A stretch of 63,998 bases of DNA, from positions 1 to 63,998 of the forward strand of contig JAFGEZ010000029.1 in the NCBI GenBank assembly GCA_016931295.1, given 5' to 3'. How positions within the stretch are numbered: position 1 is the first letter of the stretch; the number at the start of each line of letters is the position of its first letter. A program made the translations under genes and the position numbers. This document shows positions 1 to 9,654 of the stretch, in pieces. Source of the stretch: Candidatus Krumholzibacteriota bacterium (GTDB lineage: Bacteria; Krumholzibacteriota; Krumholzibacteriia; Krumholzibacteriales; Krumholzibacteriaceae). Under the pieces are notes generated by a model. It had not been told where the DNA came from and ran no database searches. It worked only from the letters and a program-made list of their open reading frames with translations.

Positions 1-443
1 AGATCGGCCACGTCGCCGGCGAGGGGCGTCGTCGCGTCGAAGTCCTCGCGGGAGAGGGAGGTGAGCACGGTCACGCCGACGACGAGGGGAGGCTCCGTCC
101 CCGCCGCCGCGGCCCCCTCGGCGGCCGCCTCGGCCGCAGCGCGCATCATCTCGAGGCCGCCCGAGGCGTGGATTGTCATCATCCGCACGCCGAGCGCGCT
201 CGCCGCGCGCACCGACCCGGCCACCGTGGCGGGGATGTCGTGGAACTTGAGATCGAGGAAGACGCGGCCGCCGCGATCGGCGATCTCCCGCGCCATTCCC
301 GGCCCCTCGGCGGTGAAGAGCCGGCTGCCCAGCTTGAAGAAGGAGATCGTGCCCGACAGGGCCTCGACGAGTCGGAGCCCCTCCCCGCGATCCTCCACGT
401 CGAGCGCCGCGATGATCTCCGGCGTGCGCGCCTGTGTGTCCAT
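1..443 (-). CDS. pyrF: Orotidine 5'-phosphate decarboxylase, C-terminus cut by window edge
   Basis: This gene encodes the last enzyme of UMP synthesis, which decarboxylates OMP. About 147 N-terminal codons are visible; the 3' end lies beyond position 1. The translation begins MDTQARTPEIIAALDVED and contains the family signature DLKFHDIP near residues 64-71, with the catalytic Asp-Lys pair. The ATG at 443 is preceded by AAGGAAGGGA, which fixes the start. It is the last visible gene of the pyr operon, 69 bp after pyrD. Family assignment rests on the conserved motifs and the operon context. Confidence 0.93.
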   Translation of the reverse strand, partial: MDTQARTPEIIAALDVEDRGEGLRLVEALSGTISFFKLGSRLFTAEGPGMAREIADRGGRVFLDLKFHDIPATVAGSVRAASALGVRMMTIHASGGLEMMRAAAEAAAEGAAAAGTEPPLVVGVTVLTSLSREDFDATTPLAGDVAD

Positions 444-512
444 CCCGTTTTCCCTTCCTTATTATATGTCGCCGGGGAGGCGCCGCCGGTCGCCGGCGCC
501 CGCGATCCCGGA

Positions 513-1403
513 TCAGCCGTCGATGGCCGCCGGCACGCCGTTTGCCCGGAGCGCCCCGACGATGCGCGCGGGGAGGTCCGGGTCGGCGAAGATGCCGGTG
601 CCCACCTGCACCGCGGCGGCCCCGGCCATGAAGAACTTCAGCGCGTCGTCGACCGAGGCGATCCCGCCGGCGCCGATGACGGGGATCGACACGGCCCGGG
701 CCGCCTGCCAGACCGCGCACAAAGCGACGGGCAGGATCGCCGGCCCGGAGAGCCCCGCCGTGACGCGGTCGAAGACGAACCGCCGGCGCGCCGTGTCGAC
801 GTCGAGCCCGAGGACGGTGTTGATCGCCGTGACCGCGTGCGCGCCTCCCGCCTCCGCCGCCCGCGCGAGCGGGGCGAGATCCCCCGCGTTCGGCGTGAGC
901 TTGGCGAAGACCGCGCGCCCCGGCAGCCGCTCGCGGGCCGCCGCCACGTAGCGCTCGACGAGCGCCGGATCGACGCCGACCGCCATCCCGCCGCGCGAGA
1001 CGTTCGGGCAGGAGAGGTTGAGCTCGACGGCGTCGAAACCCGTCGCCGCCGCCGTCCGGTCGAGGAGCGGCAGGTACTCCTCCCAGTCCTCCCCGGCGAG
1101 GCTGACGACCGCCCTTCCCCCCGCCGCGAGGAGCGCGGAAAGCTTGCGGTCGAAGAAAACCTCCGCCCCGACGTTCTCGAGCCCGACACTGTTGAGGAGC
1201 CCGGCCGGCGTCTCCTGGAGCCGCGGGCCGGGATTGCCCGGCCGCGGATGGAGCGAGACGGTCTTCGTTACGACGGCGCCGACCGCGGCGATGTCGACGA
1301 GTCCGGCGTACTCCTCCCCGTAGCCGGCCGGCCCCGAGGCGAGCATCACGGGGTTCTCGAAGGAGGCCGGGCCGATCCGGAGGCCGATCAGGCGCGTCGT
1401 CAT
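513..1403 (-). CDS. pyrD: Dihydroorotate dehydrogenase class 1B, catalytic FMN subunit
   Basis: Oxidises dihydroorotate to orotate in the cytosol. The 296-residue length fits class 1 enzymes. The block ELNLSCPN holds the Cys (residue 132) that serves as the active-site base in class 1 dehydrogenases; class 2 enzymes use Ser. The C-terminal GAGGIAS...MAGAAAVQVGT segment is the FMN phosphate site. The ATG at 1403 overlaps the pyrK stop by 4 bp (ATGA). With PyrK it should form the PyrD2PyrK2 heterotetramer of class 1B enzymes, passing electrons to NAD. An in-frame open stretch continues upstream of this ATG, but it lies antisense-like inside pyrK and is not part of the gene. Confidence 0.95.
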   Translation of the reverse strand: MTTRLIGLRIGPASFENPVMLASGPAGYGEEYAGLVDIAAVGAVVTKTVSLHPRPGNPGPRLQETPAGLLNSVGLENVGAEVFFDRKLSALLAAGGRAVVSLAGEDWEEYLPLLDRTAAATGFDAVELNLSCPNVSRGGMAVGVDPALVERYVAAARERLPGRAVFAKLTPNAGDLAPLARAAEAGGAHAVTAINTVLGLDVDTARRRFVFDRVTAGLSGPAILPVALCAVWQAARAVSIPVIGAGGIASVDDALKFFMAGAAAVQVGTGIFADPDLPARIVGALRANGVPAAIDG

Positions 1404-2206
1404 CGATCCCACCCCTCCCAGTCGATCCCGTCGGCGTCGAAGACGGGGCCGTCCGAGCAGACAGCGGCGAAGCGGTCTGTTCCCCTGAGCGGGGCGGTGC
1501 AGCCGCGGCAGGCGCCCACGCCGCAGGCCATGACCGTCTCGAGCGAGGTCTCGTGCCCCTCGAACGCCGTCCCGGCGCGCTCGCACAGCGCCCGGACCAT
1601 CCCCGACGGCCCGCAGGAATAGAGCATGCCTCCGGCGGCGAGGCTGCCGTCGTCGAGCAGGCTCGCGAAAAGCGAGACGACGTCCCCCTCGAAGCCGGCG
1701 GAGCCGTCGATCGTGGCGAAGTGCGTCTCGTCGAACTCGTCCTCGAGCGCGCCGCGCATCAGCTCCTCCTCGCAGCTCGCGCCGAAGAGGAGGACGCCGC
1801 GTTCGAGCAGGCCGCGGCGCCGCCAGCTCCTGGCGGCGAAGATCATCGGGGCGAGCCCCGTCCCGCCGGCGACGAAGACGGCGCGTCCCGCGGGCGGGGG
1901 CGCGAAGAGCCGTCCGCCGAGGGGGCCGACGAAATCGACCGCGTCGCCCGCGGCGCGCCCCGCGAGCCACCTCGAGCCCGCGCCGACGACCTTGACGACG
2001 AAGGTGATCGCATCGGCCGAGAGGTCCATGATCCCGAAGGGGCGGCGAAGGATCGACGAGGCCCCCTCCCCCGCCAGGAAGGAGACGAAGGTCCCCGGCT
2101 CGGCCTCGGGGAATCCGGCGGGACGTTCGGTGACGAGCATCGTCGTCGCCTGCGACAGCGCCTTCCTGCGGAGAACGTGCGCGGTGAAGCGGCCCCGGCC
2201 CGTCAC
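1400..2206 (-). CDS. pyrK: Dihydroorotate dehydrogenase electron-transfer subunit
   Basis: A 268-residue flavoprotein that moves electrons from PyrD to NAD+. The FAD-binding RPFG lies at residues 55-58 and the NAD-site glycine loop GGTGLAP at 114-120. The C-terminal [2Fe-2S] ligands are Cys228, Cys233, Cys236 and Cys250 (spacing C-x4-C-x2-C-x13-C), as expected for PyrK. It starts with GTG at 2206, sharing a GTGA overlap with the stop of the upstream TPR lipoprotein gene, and overlaps pyrD by 4 bp at its end. Translational coupling across all three genes is likely. Confidence 0.94.
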   Translation of the reverse strand: MTGRGRFTAHVLRRKALSQATTMLVTERPAGFPEAEPGTFVSFLAGEGASSILRRPFGIMDLSADAITFVVKVVGAGSRWLAGRAAGDAVDFVGPLGGRLFAPPPAGRAVFVAGGTGLAPMIFAARSWRRRGLLERGVLLFGASCEEELMRGALEDEFDETHFATIDGSAGFEGDVVSLFASLLDDGSLAAGGMLYSCGPSGMVRALCERAGTAFEGHETSLETVMACGVGACRGCTAPLRGTDRFAAVCSDGPVFDADGIDWEGWDR

Positions 2207-3975
2207 GATCCCTCACCCTTCCGGCCGGCCGCGGACGTGTCGGGCGCGGACGGATAGGTCGTCGCGCGGCGGATAGCGTCGGGATCGGGGGGGCGGGCGG
2301 CCGTGGTGTCCGCCGGCGGCGGCGGGGGCGCGGCGGCCCGCGCGGTGTCCGGCGGGGCGGCGGACGTGTCAGGCGCCGCGGCCGTCGAATCCGGGACGAC
2401 GATCGGCGCGATGCGCGTGGTGTCGGGCGCAGCGGGCGTCGGCGGAACGACCGCGGTCGACGTATCGGGCGCGGCCGGCGGCGGCGCGATCGTCGCGGTG
2501 TCGGCCACGACCGGCGGCGCGACGACGGCCGAATCGACGGCGGTCGTGTCCACGGGCGGGGCCGTTGCGGCCACCGAGTCGACGAAGGCGGCGAGGCTGT
2601 CCCTGAGCGACGCCATCCCCAGATCGCCGAGCCGGTCGACCGCCCCGCGCGCCTGCGGCGAACGCGGGAACCGCCTGGCGATCCCGCGGTAGAGGCGCGC
2701 CGCCTCGGCCACGTCCTTCATCTTCTTCTCGTGTATCCACGCGATCGCGAAGGCGGAGCGCGGGGCGAAGCTCGAGCCGGGGAAGCTGTCGACGACGGCC
2801 TGGTAGTCGACGATCGCCTCCTTGACCTTCTCGAGGCGCGTGAGTTGGATCTCCGCGGCGAGGAACCGCCGCTCCGCGCGCTGCTCGACGGTCGTCTCCC
2901 CGCCGCGGGACTCCTCGAGCTCGATCAGGCGCTTCAGGCTGGTCGCCTTCTGGAGGGCGAACGGCGCGAAATCGGAGTTGGCGTACTCGACGCTCACCTT
3001 CGAGAAGGCCTCCTGCGCGAGCGAGAGCGAGTCCATCTTCTCCTCGAAGATGACGCCCAGCCGATAGAAGGCCTCGGCCGAATAGGTGGACTTCGGGAAC
3101 CGCTTCGCGATGTCCTCGTACGTCTCCCGCGCGCTCTCGAGCGAATCCATGCAGACGAAGCTCGCCGCGCGCCCGAGGATGAGCGGCGGCTGGTCGCGCG
3201 TCGTCGCGACCTCGACGAGCAGCCGGTCGAAGATCGCCATCGCCTCGTCGCATCTCCCGATCCGCGTGTAGCAGTCGCCGAGGAGGATCGATATCTCGCG
3301 CCGCCGCTCGGGGCTCATCCCGCCCCGCAGCACCTTCTCGTAGCCCGCGGCCGCCTCTTCCCATTCCCCCCGCGAGTAGTACAGCTCGGCGCTCTTGACG
3401 ACCGCCTCCTGCACGCGGTCGCGGTCGTTCGATTCCTCGGCGACGCGGGCATAGTAGGAGAGCGCGGCCTCCACGTTCTCGGTCGCCAGGTAGATGTCGC
3501 CTGCGAGGAACATCGCATCGTACCGGAGATCGCTCTTCGGATGCTCCTCGAGGAACCGTTCGACGAGCGAGGTGGCCTGGCTGTAGTCGCGCTTCCGGTA
3601 GTAGGCGTAGGCGAGCCAGTATGAGGAACGGGGCGCGTAGTTGCTCCCGGGGTAGTTCGCCTGGATCTCCTGGAACTTGCGGATCCCCTTGTTGAGATCC
3701 CCCTGCCGGATGAGGGCCTGCCCCATGAGGAAGAGGGCGTCGTCGACCCACCGGCTGTCGGGATAGTTCGCGACGAGCGAGGCGCATTTCGTGACGACCT
3801 GTTCGTACTTGTCGCGCGCGGCCCGCTCGTCGCCGTCCGCCCGGATGCGCTGCTCCTCCGCCTCGCCGTAGATGCGGCGCGCGTTGTAGAGCGTGTTGAA
3901 GTAGGCGCACGACGCGGCGAGGGCCGCGGCGACGACGACGGCGACAAGGCCCGCCCTGCGGTATCCGGTCTTCAC
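2203..3975 (-). CDS. TPR lipoprotein embedded in the pyr operon
   Basis: A 590-residue predicted outer-membrane or periplasmic lipoprotein. The signal peptide ends in LAASC, and the mature protein begins CAYFNTLYNARR, a start seen in TPR lipoproteins of FCB-type bacteria (from memory). Residues of about 40-470 are tandem TPR/BamD-like helical repeats with recurring YPDS, FPKS and FPRS turns. The last 110 residues are a low-complexity Pro/Ala/Asp/Thr tail built on PDT and DTSAA units. GTG at 3975 is chosen because GGAGG lies 5 nt upstream and the signal peptide starts there. It sits between pyrC and pyrK and overlaps pyrK by 4 bp. Its function is unknown; a role in envelope assembly or scaffolding is a guess. 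Confidence 0.82.
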   Translation of the reverse strand: MKTGYRRAGLVAVVVAAALAASCAYFNTLYNARRIYGEAEEQRIRADGDERAARDKYEQVVTKCASLVANYPDSRWVDDALFLMGQALIRQGDLNKGIRKFQEIQANYPGSNYAPRSSYWLAYAYYRKRDYSQATSLVERFLEEHPKSDLRYDAMFLAGDIYLATENVEAALSYYARVAEESNDRDRVQEAVVKSAELYYSRGEWEEAAAGYEKVLRGGMSPERRREISILLGDCYTRIGRCDEAMAIFDRLLVEVATTRDQPPLILGRAASFVCMDSLESARETYEDIAKRFPKSTYSAEAFYRLGVIFEEKMDSLSLAQEAFSKVSVEYANSDFAPFALQKATSLKRLIELEESRGGETTVEQRAERRFLAAEIQLTRLEKVKEAIVDYQAVVDSFPGSSFAPRSAFAIAWIHEKKMKDVAEAARLYRGIARRFPRSPQARGAVDRLGDLGMASLRDSLAAFVDSVAATAPPVDTTAVDSAVVAPPVVADTATIAPPPAAPDTSTAVVPPTPAAPDTTRIAPIVVPDSTAAAPDTSAAPPDTARAAAPPPPPADTTAARPPDPDAIRRATTYPSAPDTSAAGRKGEGS

Positions 3976-4039
3976 GGCTGCCTCCACCCTCCGGTTCCCG
4001 GGGTCGGTTCGGGGCGGCGGGGACGCGCGGCGCGCCCCC

Positions 4040-5347
4040 TCACCCGTCAAGTATAACGCTTCGCCAGTTCCCCTCAAGGAAAATGCCCTGGACGCGCCCG
4101 GTAAAACGCCGCCCGACGAGGGGCGTGTTGCGCGAGAGCGACAGGATCGCCTCCTTCTCGAAAACCCACTCCTCGTCGGTGTCGATGAGGACGAGGTCGG
4201 CCGGATCGCCCGCCTGGAGGCGTCCGCCCGGCAAACCGAGCGTCTCGGCCGGCCCGAGGGTGAGGAGACGGACGAGGTCGACGAGCTCGAGCTCGCCGGT
4301 GAGGACGAGCTCGGTGTGGAGCAGGGCGAAGGCCGTCTGCAGGCCGATCATCCCCGGCGGTGCGTAGTTGAACTCCACCTGCTTGTCGATCTCCGTGTGC
4401 GGGGCGTGGTCGGTGGCGATGCAGTCGATCGTCCCGTCCCGCAAGGCCGCTCGCAGGGCGGCGATGTCCGTCCCTCCGCGCAGGGGCGGGTTGACCTTGA
4501 GGTTGCGGTCGTAGGTCTCCAGCATCGAATCGTCCATCGTGAGATGGTGCGGCGTGACCTCGGCCGTGACCCGGACCCCCGCGCGCTTCGCGGCCTTGAG
4601 GATCTTGACGGAGCCGGCCGTCGAGAGGTGGGCGAGGTGGAGGCGGGAGCCAGTGAGCTCGGCGAGGCGGACGTCGCGGTCGACGGCGATCTCCTCGGCG
4701 GCGGCCGGCCACCCCTTGAGCCCCAGCCGCGTCGACTGGAACCCCTCGTGCATCTGCGCGTTCGCCGTGAGGCGGTGATCCTCGCAGTGCGAGACGACGG
4801 GCAGGTCGAACATCCCGGCGTACTCGAGCGCCGTGCGCATCGTGCGGCTGTTCTCCACCCACCTGCCGTCGTCGCTGAGGGCGACCGCCCCGGCGTCCCT
4901 GAGCAGGCGGTACTCGGAGATGACCTCCCCGCCGAGCCCCTTCGTGAGGGCGGCGATCGGGTAGACGCGGCAGTTGTCCGCCTCGGCGGCGCGGCAACGG
5001 ATGTACTCGACGACGCTCGGGTCGTCGACGACCGGGTCGGTGTTGGCCATGCAGCAGACGGCCGTGTAGCCGCCGGCGGCCGCGGCCGCCGTGCCGGTGG
5101 CGACCGTCTCCTTCTCCTCGTGCCCCGGCTCGCGCAGGTGGGCGTGGACGTCGACGAAGCCCGGCGCGAGCAGCATCCCCGCGGCGTCCAGCACGGGCAG
5201 GTCGGTGTCGACCTCCTTCTGCCAGGCGATCTCGGCGATCGCGCCCTTGCGGACGAGCAGGCAGCCGGACCTGATCTTCTTCGCGGCGGGGTCGGCGATC
5301 CGCGCTCCCGCGATCCAGAATTCCTTCTTGTCTTTCCAGCTGATCAT
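4040..5347 (-). CDS. pyrC: Dihydroorotase, class I
   Basis: Closes carbamoyl-aspartate to dihydroorotate. It is a 435-residue amidohydrolase. The metal site starts with HAHLREPG (68-75), followed by NTDPV (102-106), the Asp-Asp at 159-160, His187 in SHCED, His240 in LHLAH, PHH in TAEVTPHHL and the catalytic TDHAPH around Asp313. These are the class I dihydroorotase residues, so the enzyme should be active rather than an inactive PyrC-like partner. The ATG at 5347 has a GGGGGAGA ribosome site. It lies 21 bp after pyrB in the same operon. Confidence 0.95.
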   Translation of the reverse strand: MISWKDKKEFWIAGARIADPAAKKIRSGCLLVRKGAIAEIAWQKEVDTDLPVLDAAGMLLAPGFVDVHAHLREPGHEEKETVATGTAAAAAGGYTAVCCMANTDPVVDDPSVVEYIRCRAAEADNCRVYPIAALTKGLGGEVISEYRLLRDAGAVALSDDGRWVENSRTMRTALEYAGMFDLPVVSHCEDHRLTANAQMHEGFQSTRLGLKGWPAAAEEIAVDRDVRLAELTGSRLHLAHLSTAGSVKILKAAKRAGVRVTAEVTPHHLTMDDSMLETYDRNLKVNPPLRGGTDIAALRAALRDGTIDCIATDHAPHTEIDKQVEFNYAPPGMIGLQTAFALLHTELVLTGELELVDLVRLLTLGPAETLGLPGGRLQAGDPADLVLIDTDEEWVFEKEAILSLSRNTPLVGRRFTGRVQGIFLEGNWRSVILDG

Positions 5348-5368
5348 GTGTTCTCCCCCGCTCCTCTC

Positions 5369-6319
5369 TTACTGGATGTCGTCTTCCTCGATCTTGCCGC
5401 CGGCGATGAGGAACAGCACGGCCATCCGCGCTGCCACGCCGTTGGTGACCTGCTCCAGGATGACGGCGCGGTCGCCGTCGGCGATCTCCTGGCTGATCTC
5501 GACGCCGCGGTTCATCGGCCCCGGGTGCATCACGAGGCAGTGCTCCGGCGCGGCGCGCAGCGCCTCGGGCCCGACCCCGAAGACCTCGAAATACTCGCGC
5601 GAGCTCGGCAGGAGCCTGGCGTCCTGGCGCTCGAGCTGGATCCGCAGGATGTTGATGGCGTCGGCCTCGGCCACCGCCTTGCGGAGGTCGTACTCGACCG
5701 AGACGCCCCCCTCGCCGAGCTTCTCGATATCGACGGGCATCATCGTCGGCGGGCCGCAGAGGGTCACCTGCGCGCCGAGCTTCGTGAGCCCCCAGATGTT
5801 CGAGCGGGCGACGCGGCTGTGCATGATGTCGCCGATGATCGTCACCTTCTTGCCGGTGAAGGTCCCCCAGCGCTGGCGCAGGGTCAGCATGTCGAGGAGC
5901 GCCTGCGTGGGATGCTCGTGCTGGCCGTCGCCGGCGTTCACGATCGAGGCGTCGAGGAACTCCGACATGAACCTGTGCGCCCCCGAGGAGCCGTGCCGCA
6001 TGACCACGATGTCCACCTTCATCGCCTGGATGTTCTCGACGGTGTCGCGGAGGGTCTCCCCCTTCGCCACCGAGGAGGTCGCCTTCGAGAAGTTGATCAC
6101 GTCGGCGCTGAGGCGCTTCTCGGCGAGCTCGAAGCTCATCCGGGTCCTGGTGCTCGGCTCGTAGAAGACGTTCGCCACGGTGACCCCCCTGAGGGCGGGC
6201 ACCTTCTTGACCTTCCGGTCCAGTACTTCCTTGAAGGAACCGGCCGTCTCGAGGATGAGATTGATCTCCTCCGCGGTCAGGTATTCCAGCCCCAGCAGGT
6301 CCTTGCGTTTGAACTGCAC
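5369..6319 (-). CDS. pyrB: Aspartate carbamoyltransferase catalytic subunit
   Basis: Joins carbamoyl phosphate to aspartate in the committed step of pyrimidine synthesis. It has 316 residues. The carbamoyl-phosphate loop STRTR is at 56-60, HPTQALLD and the GDIMHSRVARSN segment follow, and HPGPMNRGVE is near the C-terminus. No pyrI regulatory subunit is nearby, as is usual in operons controlled by PyrR. The start is GTG at 6319 after a TAGGAC-type site. It lies 37 bp downstream of pyrR. Confidence 0.95.
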   Translation of the reverse strand: MQFKRKDLLGLEYLTAEEINLILETAGSFKEVLDRKVKKVPALRGVTVANVFYEPSTRTRMSFELAEKRLSADVINFSKATSSVAKGETLRDTVENIQAMKVDIVVMRHGSSGAHRFMSEFLDASIVNAGDGQHEHPTQALLDMLTLRQRWGTFTGKKVTIIGDIMHSRVARSNIWGLTKLGAQVTLCGPPTMMPVDIEKLGEGGVSVEYDLRKAVAEADAINILRIQLERQDARLLPSSREYFEVFGVGPEALRAAPEHCLVMHPGPMNRGVEISQEIADGDRAVILEQVTNGVAARMAVLFLIAGGKIEEDDIQ

Positions 6320-6356
6320 GCCGTCCTACCCCCTTTCTCCGTCGCGGAGATCGTGT

Positions 6357-7384
<1,028 letters not shown>

Positions 7385-7616
7385 CCGAATTCTTGGTGGG
7401 GGCCTGGTCGGGCCCGGCCGGTGGCCCGAAAACCGGAAAATATCGATGACGCCCGGATCGGCGGCGGGGATTCAGAGAATTCAAGTTCTTGGTGATAATG
7501 TAATTAGACGGTGCCCGCTCGCAGTCTAATACTGTTAATGATCGTTTACGCTATTATTTTGCGCCTGATTTAAAATACGTTACCCATATTCCCCTGGAGT
7601 TGTGATATATTTATCC
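7385..7616. other. AT-rich intergenic stretch, no gene seen
   Basis: The stretch between the pyr promoter and the first cassette-like element is much richer in A+T than the chromosome on either side, especially 7480-7616. I see no open frame with a ribosome site and no integrase remnant. It may be part of the inserted material. Confidence 0.5.
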
Positions 7617-7689
7617 GGCACCTGTGGGGCTGCTAATCTGCATACACAGTTCTGTATACTATACGATGGCGCGGACGCTTCGCGCCGCA

Positions 7690-7823
7690 CCATCGGCGCT
7701 GCGGATGTCCAGCCGCACGCTGTCCGGCGCTTCGCGCCAGCCATCGTGCGGCTGCGACGGATGGGCGTCCGCGTGAGCGGTGCTCACGCTCCCGCCCACC
7801 GCCGATCCGCAGCGCCGTTAGGC
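7690..7823 (+). repeat. 134-bp structured repeat, copy 1 (attC-like)
   Basis: It differs from 9518-9651 at about four positions. It is strongly self-complementary: ATCGGCGCTGCGGAT at the left end pairs with ATCCGCAGCGCCGTT at the right, CAGCCGCACG pairs with CGTGCGGCTG inside, and GGCGC-TTC-GCGCC forms a local hairpin. The right end is the core GTTAGGC that opens the next cassette. Size and folding fit an attC recombination site. Confidence 0.7.
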
Positions 7824-7851
7824 CCCACGGCGACATGGAAAGGAGACACTC

Positions 7852-8634
7852 TTGGCAGCTTTGAAGCCCAAGTTTGATCACTACCAGGATGTACGAACGA
7901 ATCTGGCGAATTGGTCAGTCCCCTTCTGGGCGGTGTGCGTCTTCGTTTCGTGGCAGTACGTGCTCACCCCAGAGCATAGGTACTTCATTGCCATGCTTGT
8001 TCCTGGGACTGTCGAGTGGGTACGCATTCTCGGCAAGTTCGCTGCCGCGGTGGCAGTCGGCGGAATCATGTCGGTCGTGCTTGTTCACCTGCTCGAGATC
8101 CACGATCACTTGTACGACCACTATATCGTGCGCTGGCGGCGGCACTACGACTCCGAGTTCATCATGCCTGCCCTTCTCGCCCCCTACTCCGGCCGAGTGC
8201 CAGAGCGCACCATAGAACTCGCGCGGAGCGATGCAAAGGACTTCATGTGGCTTCACTTCTACCAGTTCGTGGGAGATCGCCACACCAAGATCAGTACGAA
8301 CCTCGTCGTGCGGTTCTACGAGCGAGTCACCAAGTACTGGCTGTTCCAACTGGCGGAGGTAGCCACGCTCTTGCTCATCCTCGCGAGCGCCATCTACTGG
8401 CTCCTCGTCATCATCTTCACAGACACCGGCATCACGGGATCCGTGCTCTGGGTCTGGGGCTTGTCAGTCGTCGCCTTCGCGGTCAGCAGGATGATTGGCA
8501 GGGGTCTCCGAAGTCCTTTGACTCGTGCAACCCAGGCGGAGATCAACGCCGTTCATTCGACCTGCAAAGCGGAGTTCGAGGAGGCGCTCAGTGGTTTCCT
8601 CGTTAAGCATGGAGAGGAACTCGCAGATGCCTGA
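7852..8634 (+). CDS. Cassette-borne multi-pass membrane protein, unknown
   Basis: A 260-residue protein I do not recognise. Four hydrophobic stretches are visible: two in the N-terminal third (about 18-42 and 60-85) and two near 160-215. A basic/aromatic loop containing HDHLYDHYIVRWRRHYDSEF lies between the pairs. The start is TTG at 7852, supported by AAAGGAGACAC just upstream and by its closeness to the cassette boundary. The end overlaps the next gene by 8 bp, so the two are probably translated together. Origin by cassette capture is inferred from the surrounding sites. Confidence 0.7.
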   Translation: MAALKPKFDHYQDVRTNLANWSVPFWAVCVFVSWQYVLTPEHRYFIAMLVPGTVEWVRILGKFAAAVAVGGIMSVVLVHLLEIHDHLYDHYIVRWRRHYDSEFIMPALLAPYSGRVPERTIELARSDAKDFMWLHFYQFVGDRHTKISTNLVVRFYERVTKYWLFQLAEVATLLLILASAIYWLLVIIFTDTGITGSVLWVWGLSVVAFAVSRMIGRGLRSPLTRATQAEINAVHSTCKAEFEEALSGFLVKHGEELADA

Positions 8635-9286
8635 GATTAGATCTGACTACAGCGCCCAGCGAATCAACGCTCAGCCCAATCCGATGTTCATCAAGCTGCT
8701 CAGCCGGATGTCGGATTACTCCCCAGAGTGCGCGCGCGTCGTTGACCTTGGATGCGGCAAGTTGAGGCACTTGGTCCACCTACGTGAGTGCTATCGAGAC
8801 ATCACCTTGGTTGACACAGCTCATCAGCTCTCGGCGACGCACAAGCTGGGCAGTGCGACGAGCACGATACCGATGTTCGTCGACGGCCTCCGGAAGCGCA
8901 AGGGTGAGAAGCTCTCTGTCATTGAGTTCGGCGCCTTCGCCAAAGCGAAGTCTCTCCGAGTCCACGCTGTCTTCTGCGTCGCAGTGTTTGACGTAGTGCC
9001 GCCCGGGACCAGGAGAGCTCTCCTAGATGCTACGCACAGGCACCTCGGACCCGACGGCCTTTTTGTCCTGGTGGTGCCGCGCAACGACAGCAGCATCCTG
9101 CGTCGCTGCACTCACGACAATGAGTTCAAGGACGGTCATGTGTTCGCTCATCACGGTGTCCACACGTTCTATCGGAACTTCGGGGACTCGTCTGCGCTCG
9201 CCAAGTGGATCATGCGCCGGGATTTCGATCTTGTGGACGACCTGTCGAACTACCGCCAGATCGGACTCGTGATGCGCCGTGCGTGA
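8627..9286 (+). CDS. Cassette-borne class I SAM-dependent methyltransferase
   Basis: 219 residues. The N-terminal third holds VVDLGCGKLRHL, the glycine-rich SAM-binding motif I of Rossmann-fold methyltransferases, followed by an acidic strand end (ITLVDTA) typical of motif II. A later segment, HLGPDGLFVLVVPR, fits the strand before the substrate region. The substrate cannot be told from sequence. The ATG at 8627 is preferred because GGAGAGGA precedes it; upstream in-frame starts at 8525 and 8609 lie inside the preceding gene and lack such a site. It shares the cassette with the membrane protein upstream and ends just before the inverse core of the attC at 9301. Confidence 0.75.
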   Translation: MPEIRSDYSAQRINAQPNPMFIKLLSRMSDYSPECARVVDLGCGKLRHLVHLRECYRDITLVDTAHQLSATHKLGSATSTIPMFVDGLRKRKGEKLSVIEFGAFAKAKSLRVHAVFCVAVFDVVPPGTRRALLDATHRHLGPDGLFVLVVPRNDSSILRRCTHDNEFKDGHVFAHHGVHTFYRNFGDSSALAKWIMRRDFDLVDDLSNYRQIGLVMRRA

Positions 9287-9300
9287 TGCACGGCCGTGGG

Positions 9301-9422
9301 GCCTAACTGGTGAATGCAGCCGACGATCTCGGGTGTCACGGTGACTGCAAGGGGGGCGTCGCTTCGCGACGCCAGCACACCCCGCGCCACCCTTCGCTCG
9401 CGGCTGATTCACGAGCGATGGC
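9301..9422 (+). repeat. attC-like recombination site of the first cassette
   Basis: It opens with the inverse core GCCTAAC (9301-9307). Inside, GTGAATGCAGCCG (9310-9322) pairs with CGGCTGATTCAC (9401-9412) with one unpaired base, the extrahelical-base arrangement of attC sites. A perfect hairpin GGCGTCGC-TTC-GCGACGCC sits in the centre. The right end reads GCGATGGC where a GTTRRRY core is expected, so that core is degenerate; the same ATGGCGCGGA also opens the stretch at 7666. Confidence 0.62.
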
Positions 9423-9517
9423 GCGGACAAGACGCGCCGGCCAGACGTGCGACACGGGGCTTTGAAGTCAGGTAAGGGTTGATCGTGAGAGTTGGATTGG
9501 TTGCGCGCGTTTCCGCG

Positions 9518-9651
9518 CCATCGGCGCTGCGGATTTCCATCCGCACGCTGTCCGGCGCTTCGCGCCAGCCATCGTGCGGCTGCGACGGATGGGCGTCCGC
9601 GTTAGCGGTGCTCACGCTCCCGCCCACCGCCGATCCGCAGCGCCGTTAGCC
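9518..9651 (+). repeat. 134-bp structured repeat, copy 2 (attC-like)
   Basis: Near-identical to 7690-7823 (about four differences). GCGCCATC at its left edge (9515-9522) is complementary to GATGGCGC at 9417-9424, suggesting that 9418-9645 is a short non-coding cassette whose attC is this repeat. It ends in GTTAGCC (9645-9651), the start of the next cassette. Confidence 0.66.
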
Positions 9652-9654
9652 CAC

